DNA of 17,600 nucleotides, from assembly GCA_902783515.1 (NCBI GenBank), contig CACZRK010000330.1, positions 1-17,600 on the forward strand. The letters run 5' to 3'. Below the pieces are notes generated by a model. That model worked only from the letters and a program-made list of their open reading frames with translations. It did not search any database and was not told where the DNA came from. Both the position numbers and the translations under genes were made by a program. This document shows positions 1 through 7,855 of this stretch, one piece after another. The first letter of the stretch is position 1. Every line of letters starts with the position of its first letter. Source of the DNA: an uncultured Coriobacteriaceae bacterium. GTDB lineage: Bacteria > Actinomycetota > Coriobacteriia > Coriobacteriales > UMGS124.

Positions 1-299
1 CGCACGGTGCGGACGCCGTCGTCGGGGCAGTCCGCCCTGGGCACGGCGCAGTGGACGATCGTCTCGTACTGCCAGATGTCGAGGTGGCGCCAGGTGCGCT
101 CGCGGGTGTCGTAGGTCCCGCACCTTCGCCCGCACTCGGGGCACTCCACCGCCTCGCCCCTCACGTGGGCCACGCGGACGTGCAGCTCGTCCCGCGCGCC
201 GTCGCGCTCCTCGAACCAGACGTCGGAGACCCTCCATTCCGCCCCGAGGCCCATCGACCTCTCGAAGAGCTGCGCCAGCATCCCGGCCTGCGCGTCCAT
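1..299 (-). CDS. ISL3-family transposase, N-terminal part (runs off the window)
   Basis: Reading the minus strand from an ATG at 299 gives 99 uninterrupted codons up to the window edge. A GGAG ribosome binding site lies 7 bases before the ATG. The protein holds the N-terminal zinc-binding domain of ISL3 (IS204/IS1001/IS1096/IS1165) transposases: CPECG at about residues 55-59 with a following Cys at 62, then WRHLDIW, then a second Cys pair around a PRADCP motif followed by the G-V that is usual after the last zinc ligand. The DDE catalytic domain would lie outside the window, so activity cannot be judged. The start lies 106 bases inside the element end at 405, a sensible leader length. The family call is recognition of the zinc-finger pattern, not a search result. 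Confidence 0.85.
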   Translation of the reverse strand, partial: MDAQAGMLAQLFERSMGLGAEWRVSDVWFEERDGARDELHVRVAHVRGEAVECPECGRRCGTYDTRERTWRHLDIWQYETIVHCAVPRADCPDDGVRTV

Positions 300-378
300 G
301 CACGGCTCCGATCGTCGAGTCCGCCAGTCGACGGAATCATACCGCCCGCGGGGTCGGGGATCGGGAAGAGCAGACTGT

Positions 379-405
379 GCTATCCACTAAAAGTTTCAGA
401 GAGCC
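379..405 (-). repeat. Terminal repeat of the ISL3 element, copy 1
   Basis: These 27 bases match 1361-1387 at 24 of 27 positions in the same orientation. Read inward on the minus strand the repeat begins GGCTCTCTGAA and ends GTGGATAGC. Its position 80 bases before the transposase start codon supports reading it as the terminal inverted repeat of the element. Confidence 0.75.
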
Positions 406-431
406 TCAATTTTGTTTACAGGGGGCGTTCG

Positions 432-1166
432 ATGGCCGCCGATCCCGAACCTCTTTTCAAAGACGACAACGCGATGGGATGGGCGGAGAGATGGCTCTCC
501 GCCGAGCGTCTCGCGCCGTACCTTGCCGCCTGCGACGGCGACATCGACCGCGCGCTCGACCTCTACGAGTGGAACATATCGCTCGGCCAGGTGCTCATGC
601 GCGACATCTCCCACTTCGAGGTTGCGCTGCGCAACGCATACGACCGCGTCCTCTGCGAGGGTTGGGGCGAGGGATGGCTTACAGACAACGCCTCGCCAGC
701 ACGTCGGCCCGTCATGAGAAAATCAGCCCAAGGCGTGCTCGACGCGAACCGCATCAACCGCAAGACGATCGACGCCGTGACGGGCCAGCTCCCGGACGAC
801 GCCCCGCGCGGCTCCGTCGTGGCGGGTCTCACGCTGGGGTTCTGGGTGCACCTTTCCGACCGCTCGCGCGAGGCGGTCATATGGAGGACCGCACTGTTCC
901 GCGCGTGGCCCAGGGGTGCCAGCCGCCGGGATCTGCAGCCGCGCCTGTACGGCATCCTGCGTGTGCGCAACCGGGTTGCCCATGCCGAGCGGCTCTTCGA
1001 CCCGAGCAGGGTCGAGCTCTCCCCACTCAGCGCCGACGCGGGCGCCGTCTCCCTGCTGAGGGCACTCTGCCCCGATGCTGCCGAGCACCTGTACGGCGGC
1101 ACCGAGGCGTCGCCTGTGGAACGGTTCTGCCGGGATCACCCGGCACCAGCCGACGTGATGCTTTAG
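432..1166 (+). CDS. Abi family protein (HEPN-type abortive infection candidate)
   Basis: This encodes 244 residues from the ATG at 432, which has a G-rich ribosome binding site (GGGGG, 421-425) six bases upstream; the frame is open further upstream, but that stretch lies inside the ISL3 element. The N-terminal pattern (ERWLSAERLAPYL, then LYEWNISLGQVLMRDISHFEVALRN) and the C-terminal RVRNRVAHAERLF are those of Abi_2/AbiD/F-like proteins. RNRVAH fits the R-x4-H motif of HEPN RNases, which act as toxins or antiphage effectors by cleaving RNA. No antitoxin gene is visible. The gene is confined between an ISL3 end (405) and an ISL3 relic (1209), so it looks like cargo or an isolated island. Family assignment is fairly firm; antiphage activity is inference. 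Confidence 0.75.
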   Translation: MAADPEPLFKDDNAMGWAERWLSAERLAPYLAACDGDIDRALDLYEWNISLGQVLMRDISHFEVALRNAYDRVLCEGWGEGWLTDNASPARRPVMRKSAQGVLDANRINRKTIDAVTGQLPDDAPRGSVVAGLTLGFWVHLSDRSREAVIWRTALFRAWPRGASRRDLQPRLYGILRVRNRVAHAERLFDPSRVELSPLSADAGAVSLLRALCPDAAEHLYGGTEASPVERFCRDHPAPADVML

Positions 1167-1208
1167 AGAACCGAGAGCGACCTGGGGTGCCTGCGGGCGC
1201 CCTTTTCA

Positions 1209-1387
1209 GGCTCTTCGTTGTTTCTTGTTTCTGGTGGGTAGCAGATGAGACGGCAAGCTGGGCCGAGAAGTCCAGGCGGCCGAGCCTGAGGAGCGTCACG
1301 TCTCGAAGCACCCGGTGCTCCTGAACTCCCTCGCGGCCCTCTGACGGACTGGATCACGGAGCTATCCACCAGAAGCTTCAGAGAGCC
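1209..1387 (+). mobile_element. Internally deleted ISL3-like relic, MITE-sized
   Basis: The left tip (1209-1242) begins GGCTCTTCG and ends TTTCTGGTGGGTAGC. The right tip (1361-1387), read inward on the minus strand, begins GGCTCTCTG and ends CTTCTGGTGGATAGC. The tips therefore face each other like the ends of an insertion sequence, though the spacing between the shared blocks differs by about 7 bases. Inside, 1249-1344 on the plus strand is a 31-codon open stretch ending in TGA (last residues HPVLLNSLAAL) 16 bases before the right tip. That could be the tail of a lost transposase, but I do not recognise it. The flanking 8-mers (1201-1208 and 1388-1395) do not match, so no target duplication survives. 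Confidence 0.45.
1361..1387 (-). repeat. Terminal repeat, copy 2 (direct repeat of 379-405)
   Basis: It matches 379-405 at 24 of 27 bases in the same orientation. With copy 1 it brackets the Abi gene as a direct repeat about 0.98 kb apart, so recombination between the copies would delete the gene. Confidence 0.8.
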
Positions 1388-1396
1388 GAACAACGC

Positions 1397-1444
1397 GACA
1401 GGCCCGCCGGCACGTCCGCAGAGCGGACGGCCGACGGGCCTGTC
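1397..1444 (-). terminator. Hairpin terminator of the formate dehydrogenase operon
   Basis: A perfect 10-base outer stem (GACAGGCCCG at 1397-1406 with CGGGCCTGTC at 1435-1444) encloses a second perfect stem (GTCCGC at 1414-1419 with GCGGAC at 1423-1428). It lies 25 bases past the fdhE stop. There is no strong T-tract on the minus-strand side (GTTGTT follows), so it may be a weak intrinsic terminator or a 3' end stabiliser. Confidence 0.65.
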
Positions 1445-1468
1445 AGCGGGGCCGCGCGAGCGCTCGCC

Positions 1469-2404
1469 CTACGCGGTCGCCTTCGCCGTGGTGACGGAGG
1501 CCTTGAAGCGCGGATCGCGGACGACCTGGTCAAGGTTCGCCATCACGACGTCCTCCACCTCCATCACGAGCGGGCCGTGCCGGAGGTCCTCCTGGAAGAC
1601 GACGCGCTCGTAGCCGCCGCACTCGTCGCAGGTCAGAATCCGGTGGCCGGGATCGCCCTCCACGCTGTGGTAGTGCAGGTGACCCTCGTTGTGCGTCCCG
1701 CAGTTGTCGCAGCGAATGCGGTCAAAGTCCCACTGCGTGCCGCACGTCGCGCAGTACTGCTTGCGACCGCGGCCGCTCGTCCCCGCCGCGTCGCCGACCC
1801 ACGACGCCGTTGCGGGCGAGCCGCACACGGGGCAGTCGAGCGGCGCGGAGTAGCCGTGCGGGTCCTCCACCTTGCTGTAGGCGGCGGCGATGACCTCCGC
1901 CGCGGGCTGCAGGTGCGGGCGCAGCGCGGAGACGAGGATCGTCCCGAGCAGGCCGCCCGGCACCTCCGCGGGGATGCCGAGCTTCTCTGGGGCGCCCAGC
2001 ACGGCCTCGACGAACGCCGCGGGATCCGCGCCCGCCAGGGCGAGGTCAGCCCTGGCGGCGACGGCATCCCAGTCCAGCGACGCGATCGCGTGCGCGGCCT
2101 GCTCGCCCAGCCCGGCGCCGGCCGTCACGTAGCGGGCGACCGACGCGAGCGTCTGGGCGAAGTCGGCGGCGTCGATGCGCACGGGGGCGCTGCCGAGGAC
2201 AAACTGCCGGGGGTCGCGGTAGACGCTCACGAAGTCCAGCCCGGCGGGCAGCTCGTAGGGAGCCTTCCGCGCGAGCTCCTCCGCTCGACCCTGCTGCAGC
2301 TCGAGCAGGCCCTCGAAGAAGCGCAGGCGCGCGACGTCAGCCGTCGTGACGTCAGGATCGTGCTCATAGGCGCTGACGGAGGCGCGCACGCGATCAAGAT
2401 CCAT
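1469..2404 (-). CDS. fdhE: Formate dehydrogenase maturation factor FdhE
   Basis: A 311-residue cytoplasmic protein. In Escherichia coli FdhE is a rubredoxin-like factor that binds the Tat-exported catalytic subunits of respiratory formate dehydrogenases and is needed for their activity. The C-terminal half carries the four CxxC pairs of the family: CPVC (191-194), CATC (218-221), CDNC (232-235) and CDEC (259-262), which bind iron or zinc. The N-terminal half is the helical FdhE domain. Length is close to the usual 300-310 residues. It is the last gene of fdnGHI-fdhE and its ATG is one base past the fdnI stop, with a GGAGG within the end of fdnI, so translation is probably coupled. The placement agrees with FdnG being a Tat substrate. 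Confidence 0.93.
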   Translation of the reverse strand: MDLDRVRASVSAYEHDPDVTTADVARLRFFEGLLELQQGRAEELARKAPYELPAGLDFVSVYRDPRQFVLGSAPVRIDAADFAQTLASVARYVTAGAGLGEQAAHAIASLDWDAVAARADLALAGADPAAFVEAVLGAPEKLGIPAEVPGGLLGTILVSALRPHLQPAAEVIAAAYSKVEDPHGYSAPLDCPVCGSPATASWVGDAAGTSGRGRKQYCATCGTQWDFDRIRCDNCGTHNEGHLHYHSVEGDPGHRILTCDECGGYERVVFQEDLRHGPLVMEVEDVVMANLDQVVRDPRFKASVTTAKATA

Positions 2405-2405
2405 C

Positions 2406-3200
2406 CTACTTCTGCACCTCCTCGACGTTGCCCTTCTCGATCTGCTCGCGGGCCCAGAAGCCCCAGTGGTAGAGGGCGTCGGACTCGGGGACCTTGCCGT
2501 CGCCGAACATGAGGCGGCTGGTGCCCTTGTACGGCTCGAAGATGCCCGCGCCGAGGTAGATGTGGGCGAGGCCGAAGACGACGAAGAGCAGGAAGCAGAT
2601 GTCGTGGATCAGGCGCATCACGAGCAGCGCGGTCGCGCCGGCGTGCCACACGCTCGTGCCGAGCCACAGCACGACGCCGGAGACGGCGATGAGCACGGCG
2701 CTGAGGATCAGCATGCCGTCAGCGAAGCGCTGGCCGCTCTTGACCTCGTCCTGGTCGGGCATGTGGACCTTCTTGGCGCCGAGCATGTAGAAGACGAACT
2801 TCTTCATGAACTCCTTGTCCTCAGGCGTCCACTTGACCAGGTACTTCTTCCAGAACTCGACAAAGCCCTTGGGCGAGGTGATCGCGCTGAGGAGCGGGAT
2901 GATGATGAAGATCGCGCCCATCACGCGGTGGCTCATGCGGAAGAACTGCGTCGCCGCGGGGAACGCGTGGGCCAGCGGCGGGAAGAACACAAACGCGCCC
3001 GAGACCATCAGCCACAGGCAGCTGATCGCCACGACGTCGTGCGTGATGCGCGTCTTGAGCGAGTGGCGCTTGATGAGGCGCGTGGGATAGGTGCGACCCG
3101 GCTGCATCGGCGTGCCGTCGATCTCGGGCTCGGCGTAGATCTCGCCCATGAACCCCTTGTACTCGCCGGACTTCTTGCCGGAGCTGTTCTTGGCGGCCAT
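2406..3200 (-). CDS. fdnI: Formate dehydrogenase cytochrome b subunit FdnI
   Basis: A 264-residue integral membrane subunit that takes electrons from FdnH through two b hemes and reduces menaquinone. Four membrane segments are visible at about 52-73, 88-107, 160-180 and 192-217. Candidate heme histidines are His54 at the start of segment 1, His91 in SHRVMG, and His199 and His213 in segment 4 (RLIHD...LAHIYL), the layout of the FdnI/FdoI family. It is longer than E. coli FdnI (217 residues), mostly through a roughly 45-residue cytoplasmic N-terminal tail. Its ATG follows the fdnH stop with no gap and lacks a strong Shine-Dalgarno of its own, so coupled translation is likely. Confidence 0.92.
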   Translation of the reverse strand: MAAKNSSGKKSGEYKGFMGEIYAEPEIDGTPMQPGRTYPTRLIKRHSLKTRITHDVVAISCLWLMVSGAFVFFPPLAHAFPAATQFFRMSHRVMGAIFIIIPLLSAITSPKGFVEFWKKYLVKWTPEDKEFMKKFVFYMLGAKKVHMPDQDEVKSGQRFADGMLILSAVLIAVSGVVLWLGTSVWHAGATALLVMRLIHDICFLLFVVFGLAHIYLGAGIFEPYKGTSRLMFGDGKVPESDALYHWGFWAREQIEKGNVEEVQK

Positions 3201-4106
3201 CTATCGCTCACCCGCTTCCTTGTCGATGTGCTTGACGAGCACGTTCTTATCGACGTCGATCTGATCGTGGTTCTTCTCGTCGTAGTACTGCGTGTCGCGG
3301 TGATACCCGTGGCCGAGGGCGTAGGTGAGGCCGAGGCCGCCGATGATGCCGACGACCGCGACGGCGCCCAGGGGCTTGCCGACGACGGACATGACGTCCA
3401 CGAGCGGGCTCTTCTTCGGGTTCTCGGGCAGCTCGTCGTACATGGAGATGTCGTACTTGAGCACGTTGATCACGTGCAGGCCGTCCATCTCGTTCTCGCC
3501 GTAGACGCTCGCGTCCGCGTAGCCGCGCTCGTGGAGCCACTCGACGCGCTCGTGCGCCTTCTGGAGCATCTCGTCGCGGTCACCGAACTGGAGCGCGTCC
3601 TGCTGGCAGGTGGTCACGCACGCCGGCTGGCGGTCGTGGCGCACGCGGTCGATGCAGGCGGTGCACTTGTTCAGCTTGATGCCGGCGCCCTCGATGCCGA
3701 CGCCGGTGTGGCGGGGGACGTCAAAGGGGCAGGCGCTGCGGCAGTACTGGCAGCCGATGCACTTCTCGGCGTCATAGATCACGAAGCCGGTGCCGTTCGG
3801 GTCGTGGAACAGGCAGCCGCTGGGGCAGACCTCCACGCAAGCCGCGTCGGTGCAGTGCATGCACGAGCGGCGGCCGAACGCCCAGTCCACGCCGTAGGAG
3901 CCCTCGCGCTCGCGCTCCTTGAACGTCATGATGAGGCGCGTGTCCGGGTTGATGTCCGGCGGGTTCTGGTACGTGCCCGCGAACGTGTCCTTGCCGGCGT
4001 TGAGGCCGATCGGCGAGGGCAGCTCGTTCCACACCTTGCAGGCCGCTTGGCAACCACGGCACGCCGTGCACTTGGAAGAGTCGAAGTAAATGGCCAACTC
4101 TGACAT
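3201..4106 (-). CDS. fdnH: Formate dehydrogenase iron-sulfur subunit FdnH
   Basis: A 301-residue electron-transfer subunit with four [4Fe-4S] sites. The cysteine sets are 13/16/19/23, 82/85/90/94, 116/119/122/126, and 148/151/163/167. A single membrane segment at about 242-264 anchors it with the bulk outside, as in E. coli FdnH. It passes electrons from FdnG to the FdnI hemes. It has no signal peptide of its own and would be carried out with FdnG by the Tat system. AAGGAGG overlapping the fdnG stop codon is its ribosome binding site, 15 bases after that stop. Family and role are secure from the cysteine spacing, the tail anchor and gene order. Confidence 0.94.
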   Translation of the reverse strand: MSELAIYFDSSKCTACRGCQAACKVWNELPSPIGLNAGKDTFAGTYQNPPDINPDTRLIMTFKEREREGSYGVDWAFGRRSCMHCTDAACVEVCPSGCLFHDPNGTGFVIYDAEKCIGCQYCRSACPFDVPRHTGVGIEGAGIKLNKCTACIDRVRHDRQPACVTTCQQDALQFGDRDEMLQKAHERVEWLHERGYADASVYGENEMDGLHVINVLKYDISMYDELPENPKKSPLVDVMSVVGKPLGAVAVVGIIGGLGLTYALGHGYHRDTQYYDEKNHDQIDVDKNVLVKHIDKEAGER

Positions 4107-4121
4107 GGTTCTCTGCCCTCC

Positions 4122-7100
4122 TTACGCCTTCTCGATATTGACCAGGAACGCCTTGTTCTCGGGGATGAAGCTCGTCGGATCGCCGACGCCCGGCACGAGG
4201 TCGTTCATGATGTCACCGGTGGTGTACTTGTTCGCCCAGCCCCAGTTGTGCACGAGGCCGACCGTGTAGCGCGTCTCGCCGTTCACGGTGAGCGGGGTGA
4301 TGCGCTTGGTCACCATGGCCTTCACGACGATCGAGCCGCGGTTGTTGAAGACGCGGACGTCGTCGCCGTTGCTGATGCCCTTCTCCTGCGCGAGCTCCAC
4401 CGGCATCTCGATGTACTGCGTCGGGATCATCTCGTTGAGGACGGGGGCGTTGTGCGTCTCGGCGCCCGAGGACCACTGCTCGGTGGGCGAGTAGCTGGTC
4501 GCCACGATCGGGTAGTCGGACACGTCGCCGTGCTTGTTGGAGTCGTACTGCGCGAACAGGATCGCCGGGTTGTGGCTCGAGCCGTTCAGCTGGTTCTGCA
4601 CGGGCGACTCGAAGGGCTCGTAGAACTCCGACATCGGGCCGTCGTTGATGGTGGAGAACACGCGGCCCTTCTGCTCCCACGTCATGAAGAACGCGTTGTC
4701 GTTGGGCTCGATCGGGCTGTCGGCGGTGCCCCAGGCGAAGTCCGGCACGTCGTTGCGGATCCACGTCTTGTTGTCGGCGTCCCACGCGACGGCCACCTTG
4801 TCGGCGCGCCACGGCTTGCCGTCCACGTCGCAGCCGGCGCGGTTGTACAGGATGCGGCGGTTCGCCGGCCAGCTGAAGCCCCACTGGGGGAACAGGCTCA
4901 GGCCGCCGGGATCGTCGCGCAGGCGACGGCCGGTGTTCTGCTGCGCCGGGTCAAGCGGGGCGTCGGCGTTGCCGTAGTAGCCCGTGTAGATCCACATGGC
5001 GCTCGCAGTGGAGCCGTCGGCCTTCAGCTTGGCAAAGCTGTCCAGCAGCTTCGGGGTGCCGTTCTCAAAGTCCTCGGTCGCCCCGTCGGTCTCGTAGCCG
5101 TTCATCTCCCACGCGACCTTGCGCATGTCGGCGTGGCCGTTCTCGTCGTCGTAGTTCCACTTGGCGTTCAGGATCGGCTCGGGGAGTGCGCCGCCCTCGT
5201 CCTCGTAGAGCTTGCGCAGGCGCTTCTGGATGAGGTAGATGGCCTCAAGGTCCCACTTGGCCTCGCCGCGCGGCTCGATGGCCTGGTAGCGCCACTGCAG
5301 CACGCGGCCGGAGTTCGCGACCGAGCCGGGCTTCTCAAAGAGGCTGGCGACCGGCAGGAAGTAGCACTCGGTCATGAGCTGGTCGGCGTGGTCGCGCATG
5401 TCGGGCGCGTCCCAGAACGAGGCCGTCTCGGTCATGTACATGTCGTTGAAGACGAGCCAGTCCAGGTTGCCGATGGTCTCGCGGGCCCACTTGGAGTTGC
5501 CGAGCGACTGCAGCGGGTTCTGGCCGAAGAACCAGTAGCCCTTGATCACGCCCTCCTCGATGAGGTGGAAGGCACCCTGCAGCGAGCGCTTGGAGGGGAC
5601 GTCCACCTTGGGCAGCCAGTCATAGCCGTAGTCGTTGTCGGCCGTGGCGTTGTCGCCGAAGAAGGACTTGAGCCAGGAGATCAGGAACTTGGGCTTGTTG
5701 GCCCAGTAGCCCGACGCCGTCGTGTTGTGCTCAAGGTACTCGCGCAGCGTGCGATCCTTCGTGTCGGTCGGCCACTGGAGGTAGCCGGGCAGGTCGCCGG
5801 GGGCGACGCAGGCGTCGGTGCAGCCCTGGACGTTCGGCTCGCCGCGCAGGGCGCCGAGCTGGCCGCCGGGGACGCCGATGTTGCCCAGGAGCAGCTGGAC
5901 GACGGACATGATGCGCGTGTTGTCCGTACCGGTGCTGTGCTGCGTCTGGCCGAGGGCGTACGTGATGGCGCCGGCCTTGTCGGAGGCACCCGTAGACGTG
6001 TACACGTCGTAGACGTGCTCAAGCACGTCCTGGCGCATGCCGCAGATGGAGGCGACGGTCTCCAGCGTGTAGCGGGAGTAGTGCTCCTTCATGATCTGGT
6101 AGACGCAGTTGGGGTCTTCAAGCGTCATGTCAGTCTTGGGCTTGTTGACCTTGGGCGTCGTGAACTCGGGGACGCCCTCCTCCTTGGTCCAGGCGTAGGT
6201 GCCGCCCTCGGAGGTGTCCCAGTCGGACTGGGACTCGACCTGATAGCCCCACGTTGACTTGTCGGTGTACGCTTGCTTGTCGGCGTCGTAGCCGCTGAAG
6301 GTGCCTGTCTCCACATCAAAGCTGAAGTTCGGGTCAACGAGGTAGGGAAGGTTCGTGTAATGGAGGCAGTAGTCGCGCTGGAGGCGATCGTTCTCAAAGA
6401 TGTAGTTGATCATGCCGCCGAAGAAGGCGACGTCGGTGCCCGGGCGGATGGGGCAGTAGATGTCCGCCACGGCTGCGGAGCGCGTGAAGCGCGGGTCGAC
6501 GACGATGTACGTCGCGCCCTTGTCAACGGCGCGCTGAATCCACTTCATAGAAGCGGGGTGGCACTCGGCAGGGTTGCCGCCAATCGTCATGATGACGTCA
6601 GAGTTGCTGAAGTCACCATACTGGGCGGTCATTGCTCCACGTCCAAAGGAAGGCGCCAGACCGGCGACCGTGGAGCTGTGTCAAACGCGCGCCTGGTTGT
6701 CCAGGGTGATCGAGCCGACCATGCGGGCGAACTTGTTGATGAAGTGCTGCTCCTCGCAGGTCATGCCCGAGCCGCCGAGGAACCCGATCGCCTGGGTGCG
6801 GTTGACGGTCACGCCCTGGTCGTTCGTGGTCTCAAACGTCTCGTCGCGCGTGTCCTTGATGTGGCGCGCGATCTCGTCCACGGCGCGATCCCAGGAGATC
6901 TGCTCCCAGTGGTCGCTGCCGGGCCTGCGCACCAGCGGCGTGGTGATGCGGGCCTCGTTCTCCACGAGCTCATGGGTCTCCGGATCGACGATGTAGTCGG
7001 TCTGGAACTCGGCCGCGCCCTTCGGGCACAGGCCGCCCTCGCTCACGAAGTGATCGGGGTCGCCCTCGACGCCGATCAGGCGGCCGCCGCGCACCGAGCA

Positions 7101-7283
7101 CACCAGACTGCAGCCGCACGAGCAGTAGCAGCAGATGGTCGACCTCTCCTCGGTGCCCTCGAGCTTCCACTCACCAAGGGGGTCCATCGCGAACGCGGTG
7201 GACTGACCGGACAGCTCGTAGGCGATCGAGCCCGCGAGCGCCGCGGCCGAGGCCTTGAGTAGGCTTCGCCTTGACAGCTCCAT
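4122..7283 (-). CDS. fdnG: Selenocysteine formate dehydrogenase catalytic subunit FdnG, Tat-exported
   Basis: A 1053-residue molybdenum/tungsten bis-MGD enzyme oxidising formate to CO2 outside the membrane. A TGA at 6683-6681 interrupts the frame at residue 201 and is read as selenocysteine: the context DNQARV-U-HSSTVAGLAPSFGRGAM matches E. coli FdnG, and the frame continues unbroken to the TAA at 4122. Other features are a Tat signal (SRRSLLK at 4-10, probable cut after TAFA), and a [4Fe-4S] site at Cys51, 54, 58 and 86 followed by the CPKGA motif. Length agrees with E. coli FdnG (1015). I chose the ATG at 7283 because GGGAGGT (7294-7288) precedes it at good spacing; an in-frame GTG at 7316 has its purine tract directly abutting it. 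It heads fdnGHI-fdhE. A standard gene caller would split or truncate this gene. Confidence 0.95.
6634..6683 (-). promoter_or_regulatory. SECIS element for selenocysteine insertion
   Basis: Immediately after the TGA, the minus strand folds into a hairpin: outer stem GCTCCACG (6676-6669) with CGTGGAGC (6641-6634), and an apical stem CGCC-GGTCT-GGCG (6666-6654) presenting a GGUCU loop. The E. coli fdhF SECIS has the same GGUCU loop at a comparable distance from its UGA. This is what SelB recognises; it implies selA, selB, selC and selD elsewhere in the genome. Confidence 0.88.
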
Positions 7284-7314
7284 ACGTACCTCCCATTCGA
7301 TGCTCTTCTTCCCC

Positions 7315-7330
7315 ACCCTCCCAGGAGGGT
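7315..7330. promoter_or_regulatory. Perfect inverted repeat in the fdnG leader
   Basis: ACCCTCC-CA-GGAGGGT is a 7-base perfect palindrome 32 bases before the fdnG start codon. It could be an operator or, in the transcript, a small hairpin that masks the upstream purine tract. No regulator can be assigned. Confidence 0.35.
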
Positions 7331-7504
7331 TTGTTTCTGTATATCGCCTTTGTCAGAGCTGACTTGTTGTTGTTACAACATGGCTGATTCAGAGCCCATT
7401 CTACACACATGTAAAAGACATATGCATACTTTGAATCAACATATTCATTGATATAAAAACGGCCCGAGCTGCAGAATCCGTGTGCCCTACATGCGTTTCG
7501 CATG
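7331..7504 (-). promoter_or_regulatory. AT-rich promoter region of the fdnGHI-fdhE operon
   Basis: This stretch is clearly more AT-rich than its surroundings and is the only plausible promoter site for the operon. A TAGAAT -10-like box reads on the minus strand at 7403-7398, with no good -35. Candidate protein sites are ATCAA-N8-TTGAT (7435-7452, centred about 50 bases upstream of the expected start), TGTTG-TTA-CAACA (7368-7380), GTCAG-AG-CTGAC (7352-7363) and CATGCG-TTT-CGCATG (7490-7504). The ATCAA/TTGAT arms recall CRP/FNR-type half sites but are arranged outward, so regulator identity is open. From 7505 to 7767 I see no gene or convincing site. Confidence 0.4.
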
Positions 7505-7767
7505 CACCTTATTGGACAACGTGACGTACGTCGGCCTCCGCCGCATGGGCGGCGGGGCGTGGCCATGCCGTCGAGCAGGCCTTGCCAGCCGGCATGCACG
7601 AGTCACGAATGCATGAGAATGGGCGAACAGTGCATGAACGAGATGTGGGGGTTTGCTGATTTCCTCCACAACGGGCGAGTGGGGAGCGGGAGGCTGCCGG
7701 CGAAGGATGGCCGGAGGGGACGGGGGCCGCCGGGGCACGGCGCGGGGCGCCGCGCGCGCAGACGAAG

Positions 7768-7795
7768 AGGGCCAGGGGCGGCTGCCCCCGGCCCT
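7768..7795 (-). terminator. Hairpin terminator of the OYE-like reductase gene
   Basis: A long GC stem, AGGGCC-A-GGGGC with GCCCC-C-GGCCCT around a GGCT loop, lies about 60 bases past the stop codon at 7856. The minus-strand side continues CTCTTCGTCT, only weakly T-rich. It separates this gene from the fdn operon control region. Confidence 0.6.
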
Positions 7796-7855
7796 CAGCC
7801 TAGTCGTCCGCTATCCCTTGCGGCGGCCGCGCGCGGCGCGCGTGCGGTGACGCGA

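Larger units (their letters stand above)
1..405 (-). mobile_element. ISL3-family insertion sequence, one end only
   Basis: The element is bounded on the right by a terminal repeat whose outer bases, read inward on the minus strand, are GGCTCTCTGAA, the GG-TCT type of tip typical of ISL3 elements. It contains the transposase start and extends left beyond the window. The 8 bases after the tip (406-413, TCAATTTT) are the place where an ISL3 target duplication would lie; the matching copy would be off-window. Confidence 0.75.

Noticed and set aside
51..431. An N-terminal extension of the Abi protein from position 51.
   Set aside because: This stretch overlaps the ISL3 transposase on the other strand and the element end. 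The Abi homology and a usable ribosome binding site begin at 432.
6601..6720. fdnG read as two separate genes or as frameshifted.
   Set aside because: The only interruption is a TGA in frame, in the exact position of the family selenocysteine and followed by a SECIS hairpin; the frame is continuous on both sides.
7284..7316. The upstream GTG start for fdnG at 7316.
   Set aside because: It has no spacing between the purine tract and the start codon, and it puts 11 extra residues before the Tat motif. The ATG at 7283 has a strong, well-spaced site.
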